From positions 22,218,001 to 22,282,000 of the forward strand of contig CM076152.1 in NCBI GenBank assembly GCA_038025085.1: DNA of 64,000 nt, written 5' to 3'. This document shows positions 1 through 11,843 of the stretch, in pieces. The translations under genes and the position numbers were made by a program. This DNA comes from Tetragonia tetragonoides. Lineage: Eukaryota; Streptophyta; Magnoliopsida; Caryophyllales; Aizoaceae. How positions within the stretch are numbered: the stretch's first letter is position 1; each line of letters begins with the position of its first letter. The notes below the pieces were generated by a model, which was not told the origin of the DNA, did not search any database, and was given only the letters and a program-made list of their open reading frames with translations.

Positions 1-162
1 ATTTGTTCTTTTTAGTTCTTTTATCTGTTTAGGTTAGATTAATTAGATTTGGATAACTGTTTTTGATTTACTTTCTTCGTGGAAACGAACTTGTACTCAT
101 TCTATACTAGATTTTAGGTTTAAGTATTTGATTTATTTTTGTTGTGCTCAACGACCACATCA
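1..162. other. Unassigned sequence beyond the truncated family A element
   Basis: T-rich sequence with no recognisable coding content. It replaces the protease region that the right-hand family A copy carries at the same place, so the left-hand copy breaks off here. I see no LTR terminus or target-site duplication at the junction. Confidence 0.4.
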
Positions 163-1340
163 CAGCACATAGACCCTTCCATTCACCCCTCTATTGTTGT
201 TGTTGTTTTTGTTGTTGTTGTTTTTGTTGTTGTTGTTGTTCTGCAAAGGGTTGGCAGGTGCGGGAAGTAGTGCTTGATTATTCGCAGCAGGAGCAACAGT
301 ATTGTTGCGGTTGTTGTTGTAACCCCCATTTCCACGGTAGTTACCACCATTTCGGCGATCACCATTTCCATTTCCACCACGATTGTAGTTATTATTGCGG
401 TTCTGACCATTGTCGTTCAATCCTTGACTCCAGCATTCACAAGTTTTATGACCAGACTTGTTGCACTCGTAGCATCGAAGCACGCCGCCTCGACAGTTCT
501 TGCCAGGATGCGTCTTGTTGTAGCGAATACAAGACGTATTCCTCCTAGCTAAGAATGTAGCTTTATGATTGTTCGAGTCATGATTCTTGTTCCCGTTGTG
601 GTTCTGATTACCACATTGGTTGTTGTGATTGTTGTTGGGTCTTGGCCTCTTGACTGCGCCATTCAACTGGGAAGAACTCCCTTCGTCACGTTTATGCTTC
701 CTAAGCAATGAATCACGATGGTCCACAACACGCTCTTGGTTCAAGATCCTCTCGTAAGATCCTTGGAATGTCAGTGATTTTCCCATAACAAAATGCTGAA
801 TATCCCACTTCAGACCATCTTCGAACCTCTCGACACGTTCCGCTTCGGTCGTCACCAAGTTAGGTGCAAAAGCAGCAAGCTCGTTGAACTTTAGTGCGTA
901 CTTAGCCACAGATAGCTTTCCTTGATAGATGTTCTCGTATTCCCGTTGCTTCTGGCGACGGATAGCTCTTGGATAGAACCTGTCACGAATGGATTCCTTG
1001 AATTCGTTTCACCCATAGTTCTCAATAGCGAGAAGTTCAGTGCCCACATCGCTCCACCACTTGTTCGCTTTACCCTTCAAGTAATAGGTAGCGGTGTTGA
1101 CCTTCATGTTATTGGGCCTACTAGTCGCCCTAAACTACTTCTCGAACTCTATTATCCAATTCTCTAGATTGGTGCGCTTAGAGCCACCCTCAACCGTCGG
1201 AGGTTTGAGTGCATTTCAAGATTCTGCGCATTATGGTCTTGCTCCTAGCACTCTAAGTGGCGCGTAATGTACTCGGCCAAATTAGTAAGACCTACTTCTA
1301 GTCTCGTCGGTCGTTGGTTGCCATTATAACAAATCTGAGA
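163..1340 (-). pseudogene. Family A gag polyprotein, left copy (decayed)
   Basis: Gag packages the element RNA into cytoplasmic virus-like particles. The best open part is 909-160, read on the minus strand. It has the end of the retrotransposon gag domain (VERFEDGLKWDIQHFVMGKS), then a CCHC zinc knuckle with spacing C-x2-C-x4-H-x4-C (CYECNKSGHKTCEC), then an Asn/Gly-rich tail that runs into poly-Asn. Upstream, between about 1340 and 910, the N-terminal gag half is recognisable only by comparison with the right-hand copy at 53003-53409 and is broken by stops and frameshifts. After GVNGRVYVL a stop follows where the right copy reads on into the protease. The poly-Asn tail is written as GTT/TTG repeats on the plus strand, which yields meaningless Cys-rich reading frames there. 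Confidence 0.8.
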
Positions 1341-2016
1341 CATAAAAGAGTAATGGTTGATCACCATTTCAGCAAAGTTGGCACATTTGACCCAAATCGG
1401 GGTCTAGTTGAGAGATATAGGTTGTTATTGAAACCTATCTCTTGACATTTAGCAAATAGCATATAAGTTTCAATAATCGACCTTACATTGTAGGTCTAAG
1501 CATCATACTTGCGTTGAATAGTTCTCAGTTCTCATGCATAATAGTTTAATATGCAATAACAAATTAGACACGTTGGTCTCACACGATTGATATGCATTAA
1601 CATTCACAATGCACACATCAAGGCTCCATACTATCTTAGTAGGGAAATAACAATGATATTTGATTGCATATAATACATGCTTAGCCTTTGGCTCACATCT
1701 AATATGATCATGCTTAATGAAAATTTTGCCATAATTCCGACATGGATTTCCTATCATGTCTAGGCAATACGAGTTATCATTACGAAGCTATGAGTCAACC
1801 ATGCAATTATGTGATAAAACGATCTTATAAAAAAAATTCTCAATAATATTATAAAATCAAATGAAATAGTTTTGCAATGAGACAAATTGCAAAGTAAATA
1901 ACAATAATAATATTTGTTATGCAACTACACCAACATCAATATTGACCAGGCAGGGTCATCACAATCACTAAAATTTCAATAAAACTCAAGTAAAACTACT
2001 AAGCAATCAACTAGTT

Positions 2017-2959
2017 CTACTTGACACTTGCACTGTTTTGCTTCGCGCTAGGGGACTCGTCAAGATCGTCCTTCCTCCTAGGCTTCACCTCTTTGCAGGG
2101 CGTGTACGGGTAGGCATATACACCAAACTTCTGGGGCATGAAAAGCTTCCTAAAATCATCGGCATGTTTGCGTTTTTTAGTCCAGTAGTACTCACACATG
2201 CCCTTCGGCGCAGTCACTAGCACATTCGAACTCGAACAGGCATAACTCAGATGCGACACCCCTAAAACAGAGAGACCATCGCGTCCCTTCACCATATTTC
2301 TTCTCATGCTGATGACCACTCTTGGAGACCACGTCGTCGTACTTCTTGTTGGGTCCCATCCATGGATGGATGTTAGGCAGACCAGCTAGCAATAGCTCCA
2401 CCCATAAGCCTTCATGCAGACTCGTGCGATTCTCATACTGATAACGCTCGATCGTAATGTAAGCACATCGTATGTAGATACGAATATCCTCGAGTTCAGC
2501 GTCAGTAGTAAAGAATGACTCCACAAGAGGAGACCAATTTGCAGTAGGAATAGGTGCAACAGTAGGTGCAGCAGTAGGTGCAGCAGTAGGTGCAATGTGG
2601 TTGTCGCTCTCGACACCAATGTATTCCAAATCCCACATATCATCATGCTCGTCAGCTGGGGTATACTCAGGCTCGGACTCGGAGGGATCCTCATCTTCCT
2701 CCTCCTGATCAACACGCGGGGCGTGTACAGCAGGTGGGGGCGCGGCAAGAGCCGCTTGCACGGCGCGTGCGGCCCCGTCGTGTGCGACGTCCTCGTGCGC
2801 GGCTCGGTCTTGCACGGCTTTGTGACGCATGTTCGCATTGTTTCCCGTCGAATCGTTGTCCGATGAAGCTACATACTCCATGGGTTGTGCAGGATGAGCT
2901 AGGGCGCGTGCCCTTTGGTGTGCAGTCGACTTCCTCGTAGTTACTCTTGTCCTTACCAT
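2017..2959 (-). pseudogene. Extra ORF upstream of gag in family A (ORF1), left copy
   Basis: A protein of about 300 residues, encoded between the primer site and gag in the same orientation. It starts MVRTRVTTRKST, passes through an Ala/His/Asp-rich and then acidic stretch (DQEEEDEDPSESEPEYTP), and has a conserved C-terminal half with YQYENRTSLHEGLW, SKSGHQHEKKYGEGT and a Cys-containing segment (MCEYYWTKKRKHADDFRK). A frameshift near 2220-2230 splits it into a 255-residue frame (2959-2192) and an overlapping 100-residue frame (2319-2017). The right-hand copy has a homologous ORF at 51443-52341. I do not recognise the family. Ogre-type Ty3/gypsy elements are known to carry an ORF before gag, but I cannot say that this is related. 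Confidence 0.75.
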
Positions 2960-3136
2960 CTACAGGTAGACAATCAAACAATAAGAACTTTATAAATCAC
3001 AAGTAAAGTGATCTCAAATAATTCCTATTTTTTAGGACTACTACGCTCAACGGCTTTAATTGACTTTTAATTTTCCCCAAAATGAAACTAATCTTTATTA
3101 ATTCATTAATCAATCCTAAGCAACCTTTTAAACTTA

Positions 3137-3150
3137 GGGCTCTGATACCA
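3137..3150 (-). other. Primer-binding site, family A left copy
   Basis: On the minus strand the sequence reads TGGTATCAGAGCCC, two bases inside the LTR end. This is the classic plant retrotransposon site complementary to the 3' end of initiator methionine tRNA. It fixes the LTR boundary and the orientation. Confidence 0.9.
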
Positions 3151-3152
3151 TT

Positions 3153-5673
3153 TGTAACGCCCCCTAATTTACAACGATTTACCGGGAACTATTCGACGTC
3201 ATTGTGCACGACTCGACACCACTAAACCGTCCCAAACCCAAGGGTAGCTACTGCAACATTTATCACTAAGGAGTAAATGCTAAGCATATAGAAAGTCTAA
3301 GCATCAAAGGAGCTTACTAAGAAAACTAAACCATCTAAAACAATTAATATTAGAGTTGTCTATATAGTGAGCTAAATCAATTAAATCAATTTATTACGAC
3401 TTTCCTTCAAGAGCTAAATCCAATAAAATCCCAACGATCTAAACTGAACAGAAAGAGTTCTAAAAACTGACGCCAACTCTATCTTCCAAGCTGTACATCC
3501 TCATTCAACTAAATTGCACTTTGGTTTCCGTGACGGGAATAAAATACAGAAGAAAAGAAAAGAACAAAAGAGAAATAAAAATCAGATAAACTGAATAAAC
3601 GTCATCCGTACCCGGTAAAAATATTTTGCAAACCTTACCTGAGGTTTTAGAAGAATCATTGAAATTCATTTGCATATGCACATAAGAATATAATCAAGCA
3701 TACGCATAACGACATTCTTTTATATGCAATTCTTGTATAGCGATCATACAAAATATGACATAGACCATCCGTCTTGATTAGAGAGATGTAAGAGAGCGAA
3801 TAGAACAACGATCACCCATATTGTTCATCAAAGATACAATCACGCCATGGACTTAATGATTCTAGTGTGCACACTACCTCTAGTATAATAAACGATCCTA
3901 GAGGACTTAATAAATGAGAAATGATCCGTCTCAGACACACTGTGAGGTGTCCATGAGTAACTTGGGAATCACTCATCCCTTAAACTACACCATTAGGTGT
4001 AATCCCCATTGCTCGACTACTCATAGGGATCCATTAGGAGTCTTACTCTCATTTAGTTCAATTCACATAATTTGCATTGGTTGACATGTGGTACTATGAG
4101 ACCACGACTTACTAATTCATTTCATGCTCTTGACAAAGAATAGTAAATAAGAACGATAATGATAATTCAATATGATGAGAATTAAACATGCTTAAATTCA
4201 ATAACGACAATTCAATAAAGATGACATGTAATGCCTAGCACAATTTCTGCAGCACTTCGGCAGGGTAATATGATATCCAAAAGTCACCAATCATCTAAAT
4301 ACATTCAACGATAATATATAGGTGCTCATAGCAAGTATTAAATAGTATAATAATACTAATGATTCACCATTCAACAATTGTCCAATAATCATCATTTGGA
4401 CTAATTAATTTTCAAAACAAGATAACATCGACATGATCATTATAAACAATATTTACAGTAGTGAATCATGCTTAATAACTTCATAATAACGACGATATTA
4501 TTTTTAATCATGCTTTGCATATTAAATTCACAACAAATGCTCAATAAGCACATAACACATCAAAATAGTTTTGATGGGGTTTTGGAAGAAGGTAGGCATG
4601 AGCGCTTACCACTATAAACACTTTCAAACAGAAAGTAGGCTCCAACAACCGAACATTATCACGTTTGCTCGTTACGTCCTAATTAAAAATAATTACCGAA
4701 CCAGTGTTAATTCAATACGAAAATTTGATATTTGTATTAAATTGCTTGATTTATTTCAACCAATCTAGGCTTTTGGAAATCCGAATTCCGATTCTGAATA
4801 AGTGTAGAAAAATAAAAACATTAAATCGAAAGTTACTGAAAATTGAAATATTTATTACGAAAAAAAAAACAAAATCCTAACTTCAAAACTTGGTCTAGGC
4901 CACGGGTACCCATGCATGGGACCCATAACCTGACCCATCACCATCACCACTACCCACTGACCACCATGGCCGGTGGTGGTGGTCGCCGGAGCACTGGCGG
5001 TGAGGAGAGAGAGAGAGAGAGAGAACGAGTGAGAGAGGACGAAAGGGAGAGCGGGAAAGGCAGCAACGCCGACCACTCGCCGGTGACCCCTTAGGCGACG
5101 GCCTGAGGGCCCGGCGGTGGCGCCTTGTCAGCGCGCCGGTGACATGGGAGAGGGAGAGAATTCACGAAAGAGAAAGAAAGAGAATAGAGAGAAGAGGCGA
5201 CGACTTACTGCCGGTGGAGGTTGGCCTGCTGGTGGCCGGCGAGCAGGGCGAGAAGTGAGGGAGAGTCGGTTGGGAGAAGGAGAGAGAAAGAGAGAGAGAA
5301 GGAACGTGAGTTTGAGAGATGAGGAGAGACAATGTGAGTGAGGGTTTGATCAGTTGTGAAAACTGATTAATTGCCTCCTCTTTTTCTTTATATAAGCACT
5401 CAGTCAACCCAAGTCAAATACTAGTAGGTTTAGGAATTTATTTAATAATTTTCTGATTTAAATAGCTAATTAAAAAAATATGAATAATTCTTATTTATAT
5501 ATAAATCATTTTAATTAAACTCCCCAAATTTGATAAATACAATTTATAAAAGTCCCATAATATTATTATTCCTTTTAATTGAATAAATTGAATCCTTGAA
5601 TGAACATACAATTTATTCTCCGAAACTATTTATAAATCATTATAATAATTATAGAAAATATTGGGGTATCACA
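3153..5673 (-). repeat. LTR of family A, left copy (about 2.52 kb)
   Basis: On the minus strand it begins TGTGATACCCC (5673) and ends GGGGGCGTTACA (3153), the usual TG...CA termini, and the primer site follows. It has a TATA motif near 5390, then a GA/CT-rich low-complexity segment (about 4980-5340) that would lie in the transcribed leader. The last roughly 850 bp (3153 to about 4010) match the truncated LTR of the right-hand copy. Short open frames inside it have no coding character. Confidence 0.85.
5386..5394 (-). promoter_or_regulatory. Putative TATA box of the family A LTR
   Basis: TATATAAAG on the minus strand, about 280 bp inside the LTR start and followed downstream by the pyrimidine-rich leader. 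Position and orientation fit the U3/R promoter of an LTR retrotransposon. No transcript evidence can be seen from sequence. Confidence 0.5.
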
Positions 5674-6870
5674 AATTTACCAATTGGGTTTGCACTGGAA
5701 TTTGTGTCTTGCAGGACAAATTGGTCGAGAGAAGGAAATGAGGAAAGAGAAATTGGCGGATTTGGGGACAAAAATTCTGAGCAACCCCAATTCACATGTA
5801 AATGGCAAAGAGACATAATTTATGTACTTTTTCTACAAAGTTTTGAATAATGAATTTGAGTGGCTAACTTTGCTTTTCTTTTGAAAACTCAGGACTCTGT
5901 CAAATGCTAACCTTTGTTGTTTGTGTTCATTCTAATTTTTCTGTTTGGGTTGTTTCCAGGTTGGGGTTATGGCGTACTACGTCACAATCAAAGGTATGTG
6001 TAGTGGATTATTTTTGCTCAGAATTTGGAGTCTGTTAATGATCTTATACATGCTATGTGAACAAGTTAATTTATAATTTCAAACTTGTTTTTTTGGTTCA
6101 TTAACTAATGACAGATTCTTAGCATAACACGACAAGCTAAGATTAAAGGCCTGACATAGGCGAAGAACACAATGCACCAAAGTGGCTATGACTAGAGATG
6201 AAGAGCTGAAGGAAGAGGATTTGGCAGATCTTGCAAGTCGGTTCTGTAGATGGTTATACTTTAGTTTCTAAATTTGTATGGAGGTTCTTCATTTGACTAA
6301 AGTTAGCTAAATTTTCTTTTGTATTATGGTTTGATACTCATAACATAGGTACTACTAGGTGGCTTCTATAGTTAAGGGTGGAGTGTATCTTTTATTTTTA
6401 CCAAAACGTCTATTTAATTTGAGTCTATGAATATCATTATCAGTTTAATGGAATTTATTTATTTTTGGCAACATGTTAATGGAAATTTTGATTGTGTTTG
6501 AATATGTGTGATTTCTTGAATAACTGATGCATTACCTTACGGTAGATAAAAAGTGGTAAAATAAATTATTACATATATACGGTATATGAGTAATTTTTAG
6601 GTGCAAATAGCATATACGGTATATTGACAGTAAAGAAGCATTGTGCTTTACATGATGACCGAAACATTTGTGACGACTACAAATGTCAATGTATTTATTA
6701 CGCCCTCAAACGTCACCATATTTAGTGACGGGTCCAGCTGTCACATTTTTTTTTACTAACATGCATTATAGCGACGCCCCCTCCAGCTGTCACTATTTTT
6801 TTTGTGACGTTCGAAAACCTCACAATAAGCCAAAATAAATGTCACTACTAGACTATTTTGTAGTAGTGAA
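5674..6870 (-). mobile_element. CACTA-like DNA transposon fragment
   Basis: The right end, read on the minus strand, starts CACTACTACAAAATAG and is followed by closely spaced short TGTGACG/CGTCAC-type motifs in both orientations (6660-6830). CACTA (En/Spm) elements typically begin CACTA and have such subterminal repeats. Towards 5674 there are scattered intron-like features but no convincing transposase. The left end is lost where the family A LTR begins. The right end lies inside a family B LTR fragment. A non-autonomous or decayed CACTA copy is the best reading. Confidence 0.5.
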
Positions 6871-6872
6871 CA

Positions 6873-7133
6873 TAGGATGTTTAGCAAATATTATAAGTAA
6901 ACAAGATCTTAGGAGAGATAATAAATATAGAGAGAATTTCATAATAAGAGGTCTGTCCTTGTTAACTGGTGTTCTGGTGCAGATTGAGCAATTTGAAATG
7001 AAGGGTCAATGTTGTATTTATAGTGGTACCAAGTAGGTTTGCACGGGTGAAAAGATAGAGACGTGCACGTGAAACCGGGTGAAAAAGTTGTCGACAACTA
7101 GGAGAGGTGCGTGACAGTCACTAGTTGCTACAT
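6873..7133 (-). repeat. Family B LTR fragment (probable remnant of the left copy's 3' LTR)
   Basis: It closely matches 11150-11390 of the adjoining full B LTR, including the shared tract around GTGAAAAAGTTGTCGACAA and a TATAAATA motif on the minus strand (near 7015-7023). The first roughly 450 bp of the LTR are missing on the internal side, and the other side ends at the CACTA-like terminus. Confidence 0.65.
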
Positions 7134-8479
7134 CGATTGTCATTGTTTGTGCAATACTGAGTTCTGGGCTTGCTAGTTTAAACAGAGAGCAAACATGGTC
7201 AAATGTGCATGCATCGGAGATATATGCATAGAGCAAAGATGCAATAGACATGCCCGACTGACCATGACAAGATGCACAAGACATGACATACTAATATGCA
7301 CAGGGCAAGGGAAAAACACATGTAAAGCATATAGACTCAAGACACTAAGCAATCACATACACATGTATGCCCTTAGGGCGACTCTAGTATGTATGCAAAT
7401 GTGATGTATGCTGACTCTTTTGGCTCATGGATTCATGCGGCCTAACCTAGTATGCATGACTTTCCTATAGGGTTTGAAGAGGGCCTTTATGATGGAAAAG
7501 TTTTGTGAGGAAAAAATTCATTCTTGTGGTGATCTTGACAGGGTATGAGACTTGTGGACAAGACTAGGTGTATGTAAGGGAGAATCATCCCCAAGTTTCG
7601 TGTGTGGTTTGATGATCATGACATGCTCATGGAACTGTGGATGTGGAGTCACTAGAGACTTGATGATAGAGAATTTCCCAACTTGTAGGATGGGGACGAG
7701 GTGGACAACTTTGAACGTTGTGGACAAGGAACTGACTCGTTCCGAAAAAGCCCCAATGGGAAGTCTGTGTGCAAGCTTACATAAAAGATGTTGAGTATGA
7801 CTCTAGTCGACTGACCAATGAGTGCTTACATGAGAAACAATGTTCTAAAATCCTCAATAATTTAAGTTGCCTCAAGATTTTGAATTTGTTCTTTTTTTTT
7901 TTTTTAATGCCCTAACTTTCGCCTAGGCCTTCCTTTCGGGTTTTCAACCTATTGGGCTCATTTTTTTAGCCTTAGATAAAGATGGTAGAGTGGGAGAACT
8001 CCCTTTGATTGTGTGACAAAGTGGTTGTCCTGGCCTTTTCGAGATTGCCTACGTATCTAGTGTGCAGAATCAGGCCAAGGTAGTTTAGAATTACACAATT
8101 GAATGGTCCTGCCTCTTGAAGGGCTTTTGGGTTGTAATGTTAGTTGGGTAAATGTGTCAAAGAAAAGGATAAAGGTTCAAAGAAATCAAATGTAAATCCC
8201 CTCCCCAAAGTATGCTAGATTGTAAAGAAGCTTGTGATCGATGTTGGCAAGGTGGCTTAGAGACCAATGTTTAGGTAAGGCCACCATTTGATTGTGCTTG
8301 AAGTGTTTGCACTCTTTTGGATTGGCAGATTTGAACAGTTTACGAAGGTCGCTCGATCATCTCGGCTATCTTTATCCTTCAACATTGAAGGAAAGCAGTC
8401 AATCCTTCATCTTTCTTCTTTCTAAGTGATCTCAAACTCTCGAAGGGTCATAGGTAGAGAAACATTGACCTTGTAGCTT

Positions 8480-8916
8480 GCAAGGAAGACCGAAGTGAAA
8501 TCCGGTCATGTGTGATAGTTTTCCAGATTCAAAGTGTGGAGCCAGCGACGAACATGGTTATCAAGAGTCTGTTGGAATAAATGAATGTAGAGATTGTTGC
8601 TGATTTCTCTCAAGCTCATGGCAGTAATGAAAGACTTAAGGTAATCTTGTGGACAATCACTTCTAGTGAATGTCGGAACCTCGGGCATAGAGAACTTGGC
8701 TGGAAGATTGCCCTTGTAGTTGGCAAATAAACCGTTGTTTTATATCACAGCTTCGAACTTGTTGAGTTTAGTGATTGACTCATCCTTCTCAGAGTTGGAG
8801 TCATAAACTGTCTTTGTGTCCTCTTTATTTTTCTTGTCAAAAGCATTCAACCTGACTTGCATCTGTCCTAACTTACCCATGATTTCCTCAAGAATTTTTT
8901 CAGTGGTCTTGGCCAT
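8480..8916 (-). pseudogene. Family B gag, left copy (decayed)
   Basis: The minus-strand start MAKTTEKILEEI corresponds to MVKTTDERLDEL of the right-hand gag. After a short acidic stretch the frame breaks near 8740 and resumes in another frame (MPEVPTFTRSDCPQDYLK, then LFQQTLDNHVRRWLHTLNLE), matching the retrotransposon gag core of the right copy. Stops and frameshifts make it non-functional. A possible N-terminal extension to 9120 is also conserved, but the start with better context is at 8916. Confidence 0.75.
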
Positions 8917-10433
8917 GGTAATGTTTGGGGGTATGATTGGTGAGGTGAAGGACGTATTTTTGTGGTGGGGAGCTTTATGGTGGTGATGGTGTATGAGGTG
9001 ATAGCATTTTGGAATGTGGTGGTGTCTTAGATATGTGTTGTGCACGAACCAATCTGCTGGCCGATCGAGCCCAACCTTTGTCACCGTAATTCTTTCTCGA
9101 GTCCCCAATCCTGAACACAAGTCTCAACTTAGAAGAATGCCAAAAAAAGGACTTGAAAACAAAGACTCATGATTATGGAAGACCCTCAATAGCCCCTAAG
9201 GTGAATGAAGCTATGGACGCCTATATGAATTCTATGTATGATGATTACAATAATACGACACAAAGACAACACTATGCTAGAGGGATTGACCTCGATGTGC
9301 ACGATAATGAATGGATACTAGAGTTACCTATGAACGACTTGTCTAGACTTCTAGTGCATGAGGTGAGTGAACAAGTGGAGAAATGAAAGAATGCAAGACG
9401 TGGACATTGGTATTATTGTAGATGCAAAATGACGACAATGCATGTATGACGACTAATTTTGAAATCTAACAGGGTGCGTCTAATATATACAATGCAACGA
9501 ATGAAAAAAAATTGAAAATAAGAAAATAAAAATCTCAGCCTAAATGCCCGAAATATTTCCCCTCATATCAAGTGAAAAGAATAAATAAAGTCGATGGATG
9601 AGGAATAAAAATAAAAGGACTGACAGGATTGCATATTTTCAACTCTCATTTTTATTTTACTCAAAAAAAGGAAAATAAAAATAAAAATGATAAAAAAAAC
9701 GATGTTTTCACTCGATTCTTTCGTTCTCACGATTTTTCCTTTTTTTTGGTCGGCTAAAAAAAAAGAAAAAAAGGGACGGAAAAACAAAAGAAGAAAGAAA
9801 AGACTGGCTCTTTTTCTTTCTTTTTTTGTTTTGACTAGAAACTCCCCTATTTTCTTTTTTTTGTGCATGACTTTGGCGCTATATGAAACTATATCATCGG
9901 GGAAACGAGTGCTCACTGAAATTTGATTTCTCGCATTATATTTGGGCATCTAGAAACTACCTAAAAATAAAAGAAAAAAACTCCTAGCACGTAAGTACAT
10001 GATGACACATAGTCACGTCATTCGTGCATTCAGGCAAGCATTACAACGACGCAATGACAGGAAAAACATGCAATCAGATGGACATTACAATGACACGTAC
10101 CCAACAAGCAAGCGAATGTGGGCTAGAGGTTTTTGGCTCCTGTGAGGTCACCACAACAAACTACAACTTCAGTCCGATGGATGACCGACACGTTAATTGT
10201 AATTATTTTTCATTAGCAAGAGCTAATAAGTCGTGGGTGAGAAAGTGTTGGGAGGCCCGATAGGACAACTGTATCTTTAGATATTCTGGTTGTCTATGAG
10301 TTGCAGGTTTTACTTCCTCAAAGGTAGATATGGGTAAATAGTGGTGCCAAAGTACATGGAAATGATGCAGTATATGGAATATATCATTAATTAATTAAGC
10401 AAATTTGACTTTCGCGTCTCGCCCTCTTAAATA

Positions 10434-10453
10434 TCCCCAATGAATAGTCACCA
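10434..10453 (-). other. Primer-binding site, family B left copy
   Basis: TGGTGACTATTCATTGGGGA on the minus strand, one base inside the LTR end. The right-hand copy has TGGTGACTTCACTGGGGA at the same place. This type of site differs from the initiator-Met site of family A. I recall an arginine tRNA primer for Ogre-type elements but cannot verify the match here. Confidence 0.7.
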
Positions 10454-10454
10454 C

Positions 10455-11843
10455 TGTAAGGAGTTAAGGACCCTGAAAACGCAGCTTCATGCGATCCTCA
10501 TAGAAATTTGTAACTGAGTTATTGAATAGGGGAATTAGATAAGTTCAAGGAACGGTCGGGTTAAAAAACATTTGAAAGACTTGAATTGATTAAAAACCAT
10601 GAAAGGGCCTAAAATTCTGCTACTGATGCTTTATCGAAAGAGACAAACCAAAGGGACAATCCAGTAGCTGGAAAATCGAACTTATCATGTTTTTAGAAAG
10701 ATTCCCGCTCATATAGAACATATGAGTACCCAAGAATAAGGGTCCGGGGGTGAAGGTACAAATTGGGAAGGTATTAGGCACCCAACTTGCCCGTTTAAAT
10801 GACAACATCTACTAACTCAAGTTTGCTTAATACATTAATGACATGATTCCCACACAAATTCGATTAAGAACCTAGATTAGACTATTAATTGGTTGATCCC
10901 AAGCATCACAACATTTATTATTTACTCATATTTTGAACATGCGTTTGATTAACAAGTTGAGCAGCATAACGACAGAACATGGACATTTACAGATTTATAA
11001 ACAATATTTAGGAAGCAATAAAGAGCATGATTCGCATGAGATCTACATTTTCGCAATTAGAAAATAAACAAGAAAGCAATTAATTTGATTTGATCCCTCA
11101 AGACTAGTACCTAAGCTGTAGGCTATTTAGCCTTCCTTTTTTTTTATGCAAAATTTAGCAAAGATTATAAGCAAACAAGGTCTCAGGAGAGATAAGAAAT
11201 AGAGAGAAAATTCCAGAACAAGAGGTCGATTCTTGTAAACTCGTTGTCTGGTGCAGACTGAGCAATTTGAAATGAAGGGTCGAAGACTTCATTTAAAGTG
11301 GTACGAAGTAGGGTTGCGTGGGTGAAAAGATAGAGACGTGCACGTGAAACAGGGTGAAAAAGTTGTCGACAATTGGGGGGGATGACAGTCGCTAGCTACT
11401 AAGGTGGCAACTGTTAGCAGTTTTGGCTTGACAGCAGGACTCGGCTACGGCCTCATCCGTAAGCGGTTGTCATAAAGGATAAGATATCCTTTACGGAGTC
11501 AGCTAGCAGGATAGAAGAATGTATCCGGTCTATTTTGAGATTGTAATTTTTGGAGGTAAAAGGACAATTTTACCCTTCAGAGGTGAAAAGACGATTTTGC
11601 CCCTGAAGACGTGAAAAGACGATTTTACCCTCGGTTATAACCCGGAGTCGGAATGAGGCTTAAGAGGTATCGTTGGAAAGCTCTTGAGCGAGGCTATTGA
11701 ATGGAAAGGAGATGGGCCATTTCAGCAAACTTGAGACCATATTTACCTATCAAAGCGTAATAGCGAACAAGTACTTGAAAAGTTACTCATTTCATCATCG
11801 GGCTTTTGTAGAGAAGACGGACGACACTTTTTAGGCGTTTACA
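10455..11843 (-). repeat. LTR of family B, left copy (about 1.39 kb)
   Basis: On the minus strand it starts TGTAAACGCC (11843) and ends CTTACA (10455), followed by the primer site. Its length agrees with the right-hand LTR (57028-58376, 1,349 bp), and the two share termini and internal tracts. The TATA region is mutated compared with the right copy. Confidence 0.85.

Larger units (their letters stand above)
163..5673 (-). mobile_element. Ty3/gypsy LTR retrotransposon, family A, left copy (truncated)
   Basis: Read on the minus strand this is one LTR (5673 to 3153), a primer-binding site (3150-3137), an extra ORF (2959-2017), a non-coding spacer (about 2016-1350) and a gag (about 1340-163). 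Protease, reverse transcriptase, RNase H, integrase and the 3' LTR are missing: similarity to the right-hand copy at 50441-57027 stops at about 163. The two copies align over the LTR 3' half, primer site, extra ORF, spacer and gag, which is how the family is defined here. I infer a Ty3/gypsy element, because the right-hand copy has a chromovirus-like reverse transcriptase. The copy is defective. Confidence 0.85.
7134..10454 (-). mobile_element. Family B internal region, left copy (gag only, no pol)
   Basis: Read on the minus strand: primer site (10453), leader (about 10430-9120), decayed gag (8916 to about 8480), then about 1.3 kb without coding capacity down to 7134. The non-coding tract is colinear with 61360-62310 of the right-hand copy and shares many long stretches with it. 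No protease, reverse transcriptase or integrase motif is present in any frame, so this copy depended on proteins from another element. The gag type and primer site suggest a relative of the Tat/Ogre branch of Ty3/gypsy. That assignment is inferred. Confidence 0.75.

Noticed and set aside
144..552. Cys- and Val-rich plus-strand open frames at the left edge
   Set aside because: They are antisense readings of the Asn-codon-rich gag tail of family A. The low-complexity composition explains them.
2590..2981. Overlapping open frames on both strands in a GC-rich block
   Set aside because: They are shadows of the Ala/Asp/Glu-rich part of the family A extra ORF. Only the frame conserved in the right-hand copy was kept.
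4843..5407. Open frames over GAGAGA and CCATCACC repeats
   Set aside because: Simple-sequence leader of the family A LTR, with no conserved coding signal.
9563..9949. 128-codon minus-strand frame
   Set aside because: A Phe/Lys-rich translation of A/T runs in the family B leader. It is not conserved as protein in the right copy.
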